Source: Xanthobacteraceae bacterium
GTDB taxonomy: Bacteria > Pseudomonadota > Alphaproteobacteria > Rhizobiales > Xanthobacteraceae
Reading direction: 5' to 3'
Assembly (NCBI GenBank): GCA_030039655.1
Contig: JASHVC010000500.1
Location: 1-9,622 of the forward strand
Length of the DNA stretch: 9,622 bases
The translations under genes and the position numbers were made by a program. A model generated the notes under the pieces. It was not told where the DNA came from and ran no database searches. It saw only the letters and a list, made by a program, of their open reading frames with translations. Of this stretch, positions 1 to 7,050 are shown one piece after another (position 1 is the stretch's first letter; the number at the start of each line of letters is the position of its first letter).

Positions 1-524
1 TGAGCGAAATGCTTGATCAAGAGCTGGATCGGCAGCCCGCGCTGCACTTCGAACTGGTTGTAAATTCCCTGGCGCGCTTTCTCAAGCACCTCGTTGGAGA
101 GGTCGGTGGCGATGATTTCAATGCGCCAGCCGGCAAGCGCGCCGTCCATCTCCTTGAGGCACATGGCGAGCGAATAAGGCTCCTGCCCGGTCGAGGCGGC
201 CGCGCACCAGATGCGGATTGCCCGCGAGGACTGCCGCGCCGCGAGCAGCGCCGGCATCACCGTTGCGCGGAAATGCTCGAACGGCGTCTTGTCGCGAAAG
301 AAGAAGGTTTCGTTGGTGGTCATCGCTTCGACCACCGCGGTCATCAGCGCCTCGGCGTTGCCGCGCTTGAGTGCAACCACCAGTTCGCCGAGACCGCCGA
401 GGCCGGCCTTGCGCGCGACCGGCAGCAGCCGGCTCTCCACCAGGTACTGCTTGTCGGCAGACAGCACCAGGCCCGAGCGTTCCTTGAGGCTCTTGCGCAG
501 GAAGTCGTAATCGAGCGGCGTCAC
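1..524 (-). CDS. cheR: Chemotaxis receptor methyltransferase CheR, second tandem copy (partial, 3' end beyond the left edge)
   Basis: CheR transfers methyl groups from S-adenosylmethionine to glutamates of chemoreceptors, opposing CheB. The reading frame from a GTG at 524 stays open to the window edge, giving 174 full codons. It begins [18 protein letters not shown] and contains the N-terminal family motif [10 protein letters not shown], the SAM-binding segment [14 protein letters not shown], and [12 protein letters not shown] followed by FEVQRGLP. The C-terminal part lies outside the window. The GTG is chosen because AGGAG sits 7 bases upstream (532-536) and because the start overlaps the preceding stop as GTGA, exactly as for the first cheR. 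By hand alignment it is about 78% identical to the first copy, with one codon inserted. Its [10 protein letters not shown] motif matches the usual alphaproteobacterial form better than the TNES of copy one, so this may be the copy with a normal C-terminus; that is inference. Confidence 0.93.
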   Translation of the reverse strand, partial: MTPLDYDFLRKSLKERSGLVLSADKQYLVESRLLPVARKAGLGGLGELVVALKRGNAEALMTAVVEAMTTNETFFFRDKTPFEHFRATVMPALLAARQSSRAIRIWCAAASTGQEPYSLAMCLKEMDGALAGWRIEIIATDLSNEVLEKARQGIYNQFEVQRGLPIQLLIKHFA

Positions 525-1420
525 GAGCGGTCTCCTGCGAACAGGCGGTTGACCTTGCCGGCGATCTGGCCGAGCGGCAGCACGGCCGAACACACGCCGG
601 CCTGCGCCACCGCGCGCGGCATGCCCCACACCACGCTGGTCGCCTCGTCCTGGGCGATGACGCTGCCGCCGGCGGCCGCGACGTCGGCGGCGCCCAGCAC
701 CAGGAAGCCGTCGCGGGCGGTGATGTGCGCGAGCCGATTGAGCACGTCGATCTTGGTCTGCTGGTCGAAATAAATGAGCACGTTGCGGCAGAAGATCAGG
801 TCGAAAATCCCCAGCGTCGAGAAATCCGACAAGAGATTGAGCTGCCGATATTTGACCATGGCGCGCATGCCCGGCGCGATCTGCCACAGGTCGCCCACTT
901 GCGTGAAATGCTTGATCAGAAGCTGGATCGGCAGCCCGCGCTGGACTTCGAACTGGCTGTAAATGCCGGCGCGGGCCTTTTCCAGCACCTCGTTTGACAG
1001 ATCGGTGGCGAGCATCTCGATGCGCCAGCCGGCGATATCGCGTTCCATTTCGCTGAGGCACATGGCGAGCGAATAAGGCTCTTGGCCGGTGGAGGCGGCC
1101 GCGCACCAGATGCGGATGGTGCGTGTGCTGCGCCGTGCGGCAAGGAGCGCCGGCATGATGATCGACGTGAAGTGATAGAACGGCACCTTGTCGCGAAAGA
1201 AGAAAGATTCATTGGTCGCCATCGCCTCGACGACCGCCGTCATCATGGCTTCGTCGCCGCGCTTGAGCTGGTTGACGAGCGCCGTGAGATTGACGAGGCC
1301 GGACTTGCGCGCAACAGGGAGAAGCCGGCTCTCGACCAGATATTGCTTGTCGGCCGTGAGGACGAGACCCGAGCGCTGCTTGAGGCATTTGCGCAAGTAA
1401 TCGTAGTCGTGCGGCGTCAC
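521..1420 (-). CDS. cheR: CheR methyltransferase with its C-terminus replaced by a CheB C-terminal tail (CheR-'CheB chimera)
   Basis: The protein is 299 aa. Residues 1-243 are a Che[19 protein letters not shown] at the start, [10 protein letters not shown] at 69-78, SAM-binding [13 protein letters not shown] at 105-117, ATDLS at 138-142 with Asp140, and the [10 protein letters not shown] segment at 210-219. After GFLVLGAAD (238-246) a normal CheR continues with a short final strand. Here residues 243-299 instead match the last ~56 residues of the neighbouring CheB (42 of 56 identical), including [15 protein letters not shown]. The tail begins just after the position of CheB's catalytic Asp, so it brings no esterase residue. 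The GTG start at 1420 has a strong GGGAGG 6 bases upstream and overlaps the cheB stop as GTGA; an in-frame ATG at 1648 lies in the cheB coding region in the wrong frame. SAM-binding motifs are intact, but the last strand of the methyltransferase sheet is missing, so activity is uncertain. Confidence 0.93.
   Translation of the reverse strand: MTPHDYDYLRKCLKQRSGLVLTADKQYLVESRLLPVARKSGLVNLTALVNQLKRGDEAMMTAVVEAMATNESFFFRDKVPFYHFTSIIMPALLAARRSTRTIRIWCAAASTGQEPYSLAMCLSEMERDIAGWRIEMLATDLSNEVLEKARAGIYSQFEVQRGLPIQLLIKHFTQVGDLWQIAPGMRAMVKYRQLNLLSDFSTLGIFDLIFCRNVLIYFDQQTKIDVLNRLAHITARDGFLVLGAADVAAAGGSVIAQDEATSVVWGMPRAVAQAGVCSAVLPLGQIAGKVNRLFAGDRS
532..536 (-). promoter_or_regulatory. Ribosome binding site of the second cheR, inside the duplicated cheB tail
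   Basis: AGGAG on the minus strand lies 7 bases before the GTG at 524. The site has been kept in the duplicated cheB tail although the surrounding sequence has diverged, which suggests the second cheR is translated. Confidence 0.7.
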
Positions 1421-2595
1421 GTTCGGCCTCCCGAAAACAGGCCGAATATTTTGGGGGCAATCTCGTTGAGCGGAAGGACGGCCGAGCACAAACCAGCCTG
1501 GGCGACCGATCGCGGCATACCCCAGACAACGCTGGTTGCCTCGTCCTGAGCGATCATGCTGCCACCTGCGGCAACGATATCGGCGGCGCCGCGCATGCCG
1601 TCGTTGCCCATGCCGGTGAGAACCAGCCCAAGCGAGCCAGATCCCCACACATCCGCGGCCGAAGAGAACAACGGATCGACCGCCGGCTTGCAGAAATTGA
1701 TCGGTGGATCGTCGCCGAGCGCGATCTTGACGCCGTTGCCGTCGCGCACAACGCGCATATGGCGGGCGCCCGGTGCCAGATAAACGCCACCGGCAAGGAC
1801 CGGCTCGCCATGCTCGGCTTCATGCACACCCCTGCCGCTGGCGCGGCTTAAATGTTCGGCCAGCACCGCGGTGAAAGTCGGCGGCATGTGCTGGGTGATC
1901 AGCATCGGCGCACGATCGATGGCTCCGGGGAGCTTTTCGACCAGGACAGTCAGCGCCTGCGGGCCACCCGTCGAGGAACCGATTAACAGCGCGCGCGGCG
2001 TGGCGGCGGCGAACGGCCGCAGGGAGATTTCGCCGGCATCAGCGCGGCGTGGTCTGACGTCCGATGCGCGTGGCGGCGGCACGTGACCGCGCGGGGGTAG
2101 TTTTTCTCCGGGCGCCGAAGCCGGAGCTGATTTGCGAACGATCAGGCGTTTTCGGCTAAGTCCGCGGACCTTACCGATCAGCTCGCGACGAAACGCGGCA
2201 GAGGTCATAGCCTCGTAAGTAGTCTCCGGCTTTGGCACGTAGTCGGTCGCGCCGAGCGCAAGCGCGCGCAGACTCAGCTCAGCGCTGCGCCGCGTGAGCG
2301 TCGAAACCATGATGACGACGAGGTCGCGCCTCTTGCCGAGCAGTAATGGCAGCGCCGCAATGCCGTCAAGTTCGGGCATTTCCACATCGAGAAGGACAAC
2401 GTCGGGATCGCTGGCTTCGAGCTTGTCGAGAGCTTCTTGGCCGGTGCGCAGCGAAGCCGCCACTTTCATGTCCGGCTCTGCCTCGACCCAGCGCGACACC
2501 ATGCTGCGCGCCACGACGGCGTCGTCTACGATCATCACGCGGATCGGCCGCTCGGGGGCGGGTGCGCGACGCGCGGCTGCGAGGGCGGTACTCAT
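1417..2595 (-). CDS. cheB: Chemotaxis response regulator protein-glutamate methylesterase/deamidase CheB
   Basis: CheB removes methyl groups from receptor glutamates (and deamidates glutamines) when phosphorylated by CheA, giving adaptation. The 392-aa protein has an N-terminal receiver domain (about 17-130) with acidic pair D24/D25, phospho-acceptor D70 in [12 protein letters not shown]98/T99 and K122 in YVPKP. A Pro/Arg-rich linker spans about 150-195. The methylesterase domain (about 200-388) shows the catalytic triad: Ser208 in IGSSTGG, His236 in ITQHMP and Asp332 in GMGNDG. Length and order are normal for the family. The ATG at 2595 has only a weak AAGAAG upstream; 66 bases separate it from the cheY stop. 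Its stop overlaps the downstream cheR start (GTGA), implying translational coupling. The last ~56 codons are the source of, or a sister to, the tail fused to the first CheR. Confidence 0.97.
   Translation of the reverse strand: MSTALAAARRAPAPERPIRVMIVDDAVVARSMVSRWVEAEPDMKVAASLRTGQEALDKLEASDPDVVLLDVEMPELDGIAALPLLLGKRRDLVVIMVSTLTRRSAELSLRALALGATDYVPKPETTYEAMTSAAFRRELIGKVRGLSRKRLIVRKSAPASAPGEKLPPRGHVPPPRASDVRPRRADAGEISLRPFAAATPRALLIGSSTGGPQALTVLVEKLPGAIDRAPMLITQHMPPTFTAVLAEHLSRASGRGVHEAEHGEPVLAGGVYLAPGARHMRVVRDGNGVKIALGDDPPINFCKPAVDPLFSSAADVWGSGSLGLVLTGMGNDGMRGAADIVAAGGSMIAQDEATSVVWGMPRSVAQAGLCSAVLPLNEIAPKIFGLFSGGRT
1427..1432 (-). promoter_or_regulatory. Ribosome binding site of the first cheR, inside the cheB coding end
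   Basis: GGGAGG on the minus strand lies 6 bases before the GTG at 1420 and fixes that start. It is within the codons for the CheB C-terminal residues, so ribosomes finishing cheB pass directly over it, supporting coupled translation. Confidence 0.75.
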
Positions 2596-2661
2596 GCGAC
2601 TGAAACTTCTTGCACGCAGGCTTCCGAAAACGGCGGCCTCAAGCGGCTACCGCAACAGCCA

Positions 2662-3027
2662 TTAAATCAATCCGACTTCCTGAAACTTCGCTTCGACGAT
2701 GTCTTTGTCGAAGGGCTTCATGATGTACTCGTTAGCGCCGGCATGCAGCGCTCGCGCGATGTGCGCCACGTCGTTTTCCGTGGTGCAGAACACGACCTTC
2801 GGCCGGTCGCCGCCGGGCAGGCGGCGTAGAGCCCGCAGGAATTCATAGCCGTCCATCTTCGGCATATTCCAATCGAGCAGAATCGCGTCCGGCATGTGCT
2901 TTCGACACAACTCGATCGCATCTTCGCCGTTCTCGGCCTCACCGATCGTGAAGTCGAGCCCTTCGAGTATGCGCCGCGCCACCTTGCGGATGACACTGGA
3001 GTCATCGACAACCAAGCACGTCTTCAT
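2662..3027 (-). CDS. cheY: Single-domain chemotaxis response regulator CheY
   Basis: A 121-aa stand-alone receiver domain, the diffusible output that is phosphorylated by CheA and acts on the flagellar switch. All receiver landmarks are present: D8/D9, phospho-acceptor D52 in LLDWNMPKMDG, T82 in FCTTEND, Y101 and K104 in YIMKPFD. The DWNMP form is typical of alphaproteobacterial CheY proteins. The ATG at 3027 is chosen because the first strand MKTCLVVDD begins there and GAGGA lies just upstream; the frame stays open further upstream, but that extension has no similarity to receiver domains and overlaps cheW. It lies 79 bases after cheW and 66 before cheB in one direction, so it is probably co-transcribed. 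Confidence 0.95.
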   Translation of the reverse strand: MKTCLVVDDSSVIRKVARRILEGLDFTIGEAENGEDAIELCRKHMPDAILLDWNMPKMDGYEFLRALRRLPGGDRPKVVFCTTENDVAHIARALHAGANEYIMKPFDKDIVEAKFQEVGLI

Positions 3028-3051
3028 AGCGTCCTCACTGTTCTCTACTGC

Positions 3052-3065
3052 GCGGGCAAACCCGC
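3052..3065 (-). other. Short GC-rich hairpin between cheW and cheY
   Basis: On the minus strand GCGGG, loop TTTG, then CCCGC form a 5-bp stem within the 79-base cheW-cheY gap. No T-run follows it on the minus strand, so it is unlikely to be a complete intrinsic terminator. It could slow decay or tune the ratio of messages, but this is speculation. Confidence 0.3.
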
Positions 3066-3106
3066 TTTGATTTCCCCCGCCTTGGGTATCTTCAACACCG
3101 CCCCCA

Positions 3107-3562
3107 TCACGCCGCCACCGCTTCAGTGTTGACGTCGAGTACGCGGTCGACGTCGAGCAAGACCAACAGCTGACCATCGAGCCGGTGCACTCCCGCGGAA
3201 ACCCTGGCGAGCCTGCCGTCAAGATTGACTGGATTGGCTTCGATGTCGCCGTCCGACAGCCTCAGCACCTCGCCAAGGGTATCGACCAGAAGTCCGAATG
3301 ACTCGCCGCACGACTCGATACCAATCGCCATGGGCGCTGAGCCTTCCTCGCGCGCCTGCAGGTCTAGTCGGCTGCGCATATCGATCGCAGTTACGATGCG
3401 GCCGCGGAGATTGAGCACGCCGGCAATCTGCGCACCGGCGAGCGGTACGGGCGTGATCCGGGCAGGCCGAAAGACCTCCTGCACGCGGGCGATCGGCAGG
3501 CCGAATATCAGCCCTGCGGTCGCGAACGTCACGTAATCGGTGAGCTGCGGATTGTCGTCCAT
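3107..3562 (-). CDS. cheW: Chemotaxis coupling protein CheW
   Basis: CheW links the CheA P5 domain to chemoreceptor tips in the signalling array. The 151-aa protein is a single CheW domain: opening strands DYVTFATAGLIFGLPIARVQEV (split here as residues 9-19 and 20-30), the family block IAGVLNLRGRIVTAIDM at 46-62, and FGLLVDTLGEVL at 89-100. There is no membrane segment or extra domain, and the length is normal. The ATG at 3562 is 5 bases past the cheA stop, with only a weak ribosome site, so translation is probably coupled to cheA. It differs from the two CheW-like domains inside CheA and is a separate gene. Confidence 0.95.
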   Translation of the reverse strand: MDDNPQLTDYVTFATAGLIFGLPIARVQEVFRPARITPVPLAGAQIAGVLNLRGRIVTAIDMRSRLDLQAREEGSAPMAIGIESCGESFGLLVDTLGEVLRLSDGDIEANPVNLDGRLARVSAGVHRLDGQLLVLLDVDRVLDVNTEAVAA

Positions 3563-3567
3563 CGCTG

Positions 3568-6093
3568 TTATGCTGCCCGATCGATATCGGTGCCCTGCTC
3601 CTTGATGGCCGCAATTAGTCCCGTCCGGTCGAACTTGGCGACGAAGTCGTGAAAACCGACTTCGCGTCCGCGCTCGATCGCGGCGGCGGAGACCATCGCG
3701 GTGATGGCGATGACCGGCAGATGCGCGGTGCTGGGGTTGGCGCGCAGCGTCTCGGCGAGCGCGAAGCCGTCCATTTCCGGCATTTCGATATCGGTGACGA
3801 CGAGATCGAAATGCTTCTCCGACTTTAGCGCCTTGAGCGCCTCCGTGGCCGATCCGACGGCAACAACCTGGCAGCCGGCGGCCTTGATGAGCGGGGCCAG
3901 CATGTCGCGGAAAAAGGCCGAGTCGTCGACCAGGAGCACCCGGCGCTGTAGCTGATCCGTCGACGATTCTCGGCGGCGGAACCAGTCGGCGAACGCCTGC
4001 GGCAGGAAATGGCCGATGTCGATGATCTCCGTCGCGTTGCCCTTGACCACCGCGTAGCCGAGCACGCCCGGCTGTTCGCTTGCGACTTCGATATCAAGCC
4101 GATCGTCGACGATATCAACGATCTCGTCGACGAGGAGTCCCATGGAACGGCCGCGGTCGGAGAAGACCAGGATCGGCTGTGCACCCTCCTGCTTGAGATT
4201 CGACTGTGTGTCGATGCGCAGGAGTGGCATCAGCTGATTGCGGTACTGCACCAGATGGCGGCCGTCGGAGATTTCGATCTTGCGGCAATCGATCTCTTCA
4301 AGCCGCGTGACCAGGGAGAGCGGCACAGCCTTCGGCTGGCGCGAACCAGCGCGAAACACCAGCAGCGAAACCGCGTCGTCGGCCCACGTCCGCGCGCGAT
4401 CATTCTCGTCCGGGCGGTCGTCGGACGCCGACTGCACAGCGCGGCCCAGCGCCTGCGCGATACCCTTCGGATCGACGATCATGATCACCGAGCCGTCACC
4501 CAGGATGGTGGTGCCGGAGAACGCAGCGATGTGGCCCAACTTCGAGGACATTGGTTTGATCACAATCTCCTCGGTGTGAAACACAGTGTCGACCACGATG
4601 CCGAAAATCTGGCTGCCGACCTGGGTGACGACGACGAAGCCGTCCTGGCCGTTGCCGTTGCCGCTGCCGAGCCGCAAGACGCTTTTGAGATAAAGCAGCG
4701 GCAACAGTTGGTTGCGCAGGCGAAGCACCGGCGCATCCTTGATGCGCTCGATGCGGTGCTCGCCGCCGGTGTTGGCGCGCACGAGCTCAAGCACGGAAAG
4801 CTGCGGAATGGCGAAGCGCTCGCCGCCCGCCTCCACGATGAGCGCGGACACGATCGCGAGCGTCAGCGGAATCTTGATGGTGAACTTGGTACCAGCGCCG
4901 GGAACCGATTGCAGATCGACCGACCCACCGATTTGCTCGATGTTGGCGCGCACCACGTCCATGCCAACGCCGCGGCCGGAAATGCTGGTGACATGCGCGG
5001 CGGTGGAAAAGCCGGGCAAGAAAATGAAATTGCAGATTTCGGCGTCGGACTTGGCCGCAAGTTCGGCTTCGCCGGCGAGCCCTTGCTCGAGTGCTTTCGC
5101 CCTGATCCGAGCAACATCGAGACCGCGGCCGTCGTCGGCAATCTCGATGATGATGTGCCCGCCCTGATGGAAGGCGGTGAGCCGGATCGTTCCCGCCGCG
5201 GCCTTGCCTGCCGCAAGGCGCTCTGCCGCGCCCTCAATGCCATGGTCGGCGCAATTGCGCACCAAATGCGTGAGCGGGTCCTTTACCAATTCGAGCACTT
5301 GGCGGTCGAGCTCCGTCTCGGCGCCGTGCATTTCCAGCTCGATGTCCTTGTCGAGCTCGGCACAGAGGTCGCGAACGACGCGCGGGAGTTTTTGCCACGC
5401 GTTACCGATCGGCTGCATACGCGTCTTCATGACGCCTTCCTGCAGCTCGGCGGTCACATTCGAAAGCCGCTGCAACGGGACTTTGAAGTCGGAATCCTCG
5501 TGCCGGCGCGCAATCTCGAGGAGCTGGTTGCGCGTGAGCACCAGCTCGGACACTGTCGTCATCAGATAATCGAGAGTGTCGACGTTGACGCGTATCGAAC
5601 GACTGGCGACACGGTCGCCGCGTTCATCTTCGGGGCGATGTGGCCCTATTCTGTCTAGCGCTTCGACCTGCTCGGGCTCTTGCACTTTCTCGTGCGTGGC
5701 CGGCCGCAGGGCCGGATTAGTCTGCTGTCCCAGGCGGCCGAGATCGTCGATCAGGTCGCCGTCGCTGCCATCGGGCTCTTTCTGCTGCGCTTCGAGCTGG
5801 TCGAGGATGACCTTGATGCGATCGATGGTGGAAAGAATGACGGTGACGGCTTCCTCGGCGACCGGCATGCCGTCGCGAAATTTGCCCATCAGCGTCTCTG
5901 CCGCGTGGGCGAGCCGCTCGAGACGGGGCAATCCGAGAAAACCGCAGGTGCCCTTGATCGTATGGACGAGGCGAAAGATGTTACCAAGAATCTCGACATT
6001 GTTGGGCTCGCGCTCGAAGCGCACGAGCTCGGCGTCAACGCGATCAAGATTCTCGTTTGTCTCGGTTAGGAACTCGCGGAGCAGGTCGTCCAT
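3568..6093 (-). CDS. cheA: Hybrid chemotaxis histidine kinase CheA with two CheW-like domains and a C-terminal receiver
   Basis: CheA autophosphorylates under receptor control and passes phosphate to CheY and CheB. This 841-aa cytoplasmic protein has these parts in order. Hpt/P1 is at about 1-105, with phospho-His44 in LVHTIKGTCGFLG. A 60-residue charged linker (106-165) stands where the P2 CheY/CheB-binding domain would be. P3 dimerisation is at about 166-230. The P4 ATPase has its N box around HLVRNCADHGIE (277-287), G1 at DDGRGLD (320-326) and G2 at GRGVGMDVV (373-381). A first CheW-like P5 domain spans about 412-550 and a second 573-705. The receiver is at 717-835, with D723/D724, D768 in VTDIEMPEMDG, T798 and K820. 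All catalytic residues seen are intact. The attached receiver recalls Azospirillum/R. centenum Che1-type CheA. The ATG at 6093 is where the Hpt domain begins; a GAGG lies somewhat far upstream. Confidence 0.97.
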   Translation of the reverse strand: MDDLLREFLTETNENLDRVDAELVRFEREPNNVEILGNIFRLVHTIKGTCGFLGLPRLERLAHAAETLMGKFRDGMPVAEEAVTVILSTIDRIKVILDQLEAQQKEPDGSDGDLIDDLGRLGQQTNPALRPATHEKVQEPEQVEALDRIGPHRPEDERGDRVASRSIRVNVDTLDYLMTTVSELVLTRNQLLEIARRHEDSDFKVPLQRLSNVTAELQEGVMKTRMQPIGNAWQKLPRVVRDLCAELDKDIELEMHGAETELDRQVLELVKDPLTHLVRNCADHGIEGAAERLAAGKAAAGTIRLTAFHQGGHIIIEIADDGRGLDVARIRAKALEQGLAGEAELAAKSDAEICNFIFLPGFSTAAHVTSISGRGVGMDVVRANIEQIGGSVDLQSVPGAGTKFTIKIPLTLAIVSALIVEAGGERFAIPQLSVLELVRANTGGEHRIERIKDAPVLRLRNQLLPLLYLKSVLRLGSGNGNGQDGFVVVTQVGSQIFGIVVDTVFHTEEIVIKPMSSKLGHIAAFSGTTILGDGSVIMIVDPKGIAQALGRAVQSASDDRPDENDRARTWADDAVSLLVFRAGSRQPKAVPLSLVTRLEEIDCRKIEISDGRHLVQYRNQLMPLLRIDTQSNLKQEGAQPILVFSDRGRSMGLLVDEIVDIVDDRLDIEVASEQPGVLGYAVVKGNATEIIDIGHFLPQAFADWFRRRESSTDQLQRRVLLVDDSAFFRDMLAPLIKAAGCQVVAVGSATEALKALKSEKHFDLVVTDIEMPEMDGFALAETLRANPSTAHLPVIAITAMVSAAAIERGREVGFHDFVAKFDRTGLIAAIKEQGTDIDRAA

Positions 6094-6296
6094 GAAGAGG
6101 CGCCCTCGTCGCCACCCGCGCTTGCACGTTCAGCACAAGCATCACGTGAAACCATCGCTACAAAGCGCACAAACGCGCGCGCCTTGGTCGCCAGGCACGC
6201 CGCGCCTGATCCGACCAATGCACTCTGTTGCCAAAGGGTTTAATTTCGGTTGCGCCACGGCCATCAGAACGGGCATTTGGCGAGCAATCAGCGCCG

Positions 6297-6941
6297 TCAG
6301 CGGGCGGTCACAACCGCCGTCTCCCCCTCGACGGCGCCCCCGATCGTCAGACCGCAATCGCGCGCCAAGATACCGGTGTAGAAAGGCTGAATGCCGTGGG
6401 CGTCCACGGGCTGGCTCGGGCTGCCGACGAGCAGTTCCGTCGTCGCAGGAGTCAAACGGGCGTTAACGCCCGACGCGGTAATGCGATAGCCCGGTCCGCC
6501 TTCGACCGGATCGACTGTAATGGTTCCCCCGCGCGGAATGGTGCCTACTCCCACGAGCAACATGTTCAACAAAAGCTTTACTTGGTTCTTTGGCTTTAGC
6601 TCGCGCGGCAGATTCCAGACGATTTTGATCTTTTCGTCTTCAAGAAGGCTGCGCGCCACCTTCTCGGCGTCCCCGGTATCGATCTGCGCCCCAGCCGATC
6701 CGGCCGCGCCGAAGGCGAGGCGGCAAAACTGCAGCTTGGCGGAAGCCACATGCGCGCTTTTCTTAATCAAATCGAGAGCGAATGTTTGCGTTTCTTCGTC
6801 CTTGTCCTCGTCGAGAACTTCAAGTCCATTGACGATGGCGCCCACCGGACTGATGAGATCGTGACAAACGCGCGAGCACAGCAGCGCCGCAAGATCGAGA
6901 GCGCCAAGCGCGATGGGACCGGAGGCAGTAGGGCCGGACAT
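6297..6941 (-). CDS. chpT: ChpT-like histidine phosphotransferase
   Basis: In Caulobacter and relatives ChpT relays phosphate from the hybrid kinase CckA to the cell-cycle regulators CtrA and CpdR. The 214-aa protein opens with an H-box helix, SRVCHDLISPVGAIVNGLEV, whose His27 is the likely phosphate carrier. A second helix and a degenerate ATPase-like half follow, including LKPKNQVKLLLNMLLVG and a Gly-rich stretch, without the G boxes of an active kinase, as expected for the family. The ATG at 6941 is chosen because GGAG lies 6 bases upstream; an in-frame ATG at 6968 has no ribosome site and longer extensions cross into cysQ. It points the same way as cheA, 203 bases upstream of it. I found no strong terminator or promoter in that gap, so read-through into the che genes is possible. 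Low confidence remains only on the exact start. Confidence 0.87.
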   Translation of the reverse strand: MSGPTASGPIALGALDLAALLCSRVCHDLISPVGAIVNGLEVLDEDKDEETQTFALDLIKKSAHVASAKLQFCRLAFGAAGSAGAQIDTGDAEKVARSLLEDEKIKIVWNLPRELKPKNQVKLLLNMLLVGVGTIPRGGTITVDPVEGGPGYRITASGVNARLTPATTELLVGSPSQPVDAHGIQPFYTGILARDCGLTIGGAVEGETAVVTAR

Positions 6942-7050
6942 GGAAGGCTCCGCGCACACTGGATTCATCTGGTGGGTGTCACAGCACGCGCGATTCGGCA
7001 ACCTTACCCCTGGCTGGGCGCGGGCCATACCGTACTGTTCGGAGTAGCCC

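Larger units (their letters stand above)
1..1590. repeat. Diverged tandem duplication of a cheB 3' end plus cheR unit
   Basis: Unit 1 covers about 695-1590 and unit 2 about 694 down to at least 1, both read on the minus strand. Matching landmarks are 1420 against 524 (GTG starts, 896 apart) and 908 against 9 (899 apart); the 3-base difference is one codon inserted in the second cheR. Each unit begins with the cheB tail from its GAAD codons, passes through the stop/start overlap, and continues into cheR. Protein identity is about 75% in the tail and about 78% in the CheR part, so both parts look equally old. The 12-mer GGCGCCGCCGAY (minus strand) lies at 1579-1590 inside cheB and at 683-694 at the junction. 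Confidence 0.9.

Noticed and set aside
1..1590. The cheR duplication as an assembly or sequencing artefact
   Set aside because: The copies differ at about a fifth to a quarter of residues with frame-preserving changes and a whole-codon indel, which an artefact would not produce.
521..1648. 375-aa reading with an ATG at 1648 as the start of the first cheR
   Set aside because: The first 76 residues are an Arg/Trp/His-rich reading of cheB in the wrong frame. The GTG at 1420 has a strong Shine-Dalgarno and begins exactly at the CheR N-terminus.
3052..3065. Intrinsic terminator between cheW and cheY
   Set aside because: The stem is only 5 bp and no T-run follows on the transcribed strand; the T-containing side faces the wrong way.
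3028..3222. N-terminal extension of CheY to an ATG at 3222
   Set aside because: It overlaps the cheW coding end, has no receiver similarity, and the ATG at 3027 has a ribosome site at the normal distance.
4009..5658. 549-aa open frame on the plus strand opposite cheA
   Set aside because: It is fully antisense to a well-supported CheA, has no recognisable domain, and such long antisense frames are common in GC-rich genomes.
6120..6141. Short GCTTG/CAAGC inverted repeat upstream of cheA as an operator
   Set aside because: Only five outer base pairs match clearly; this is expected by chance at this composition.
6142..6357. 71-aa minus-strand frame between chpT and cheA
   Set aside because: It overlaps the chpT 3' end in another frame, has no recognisable features, and its composition looks random.
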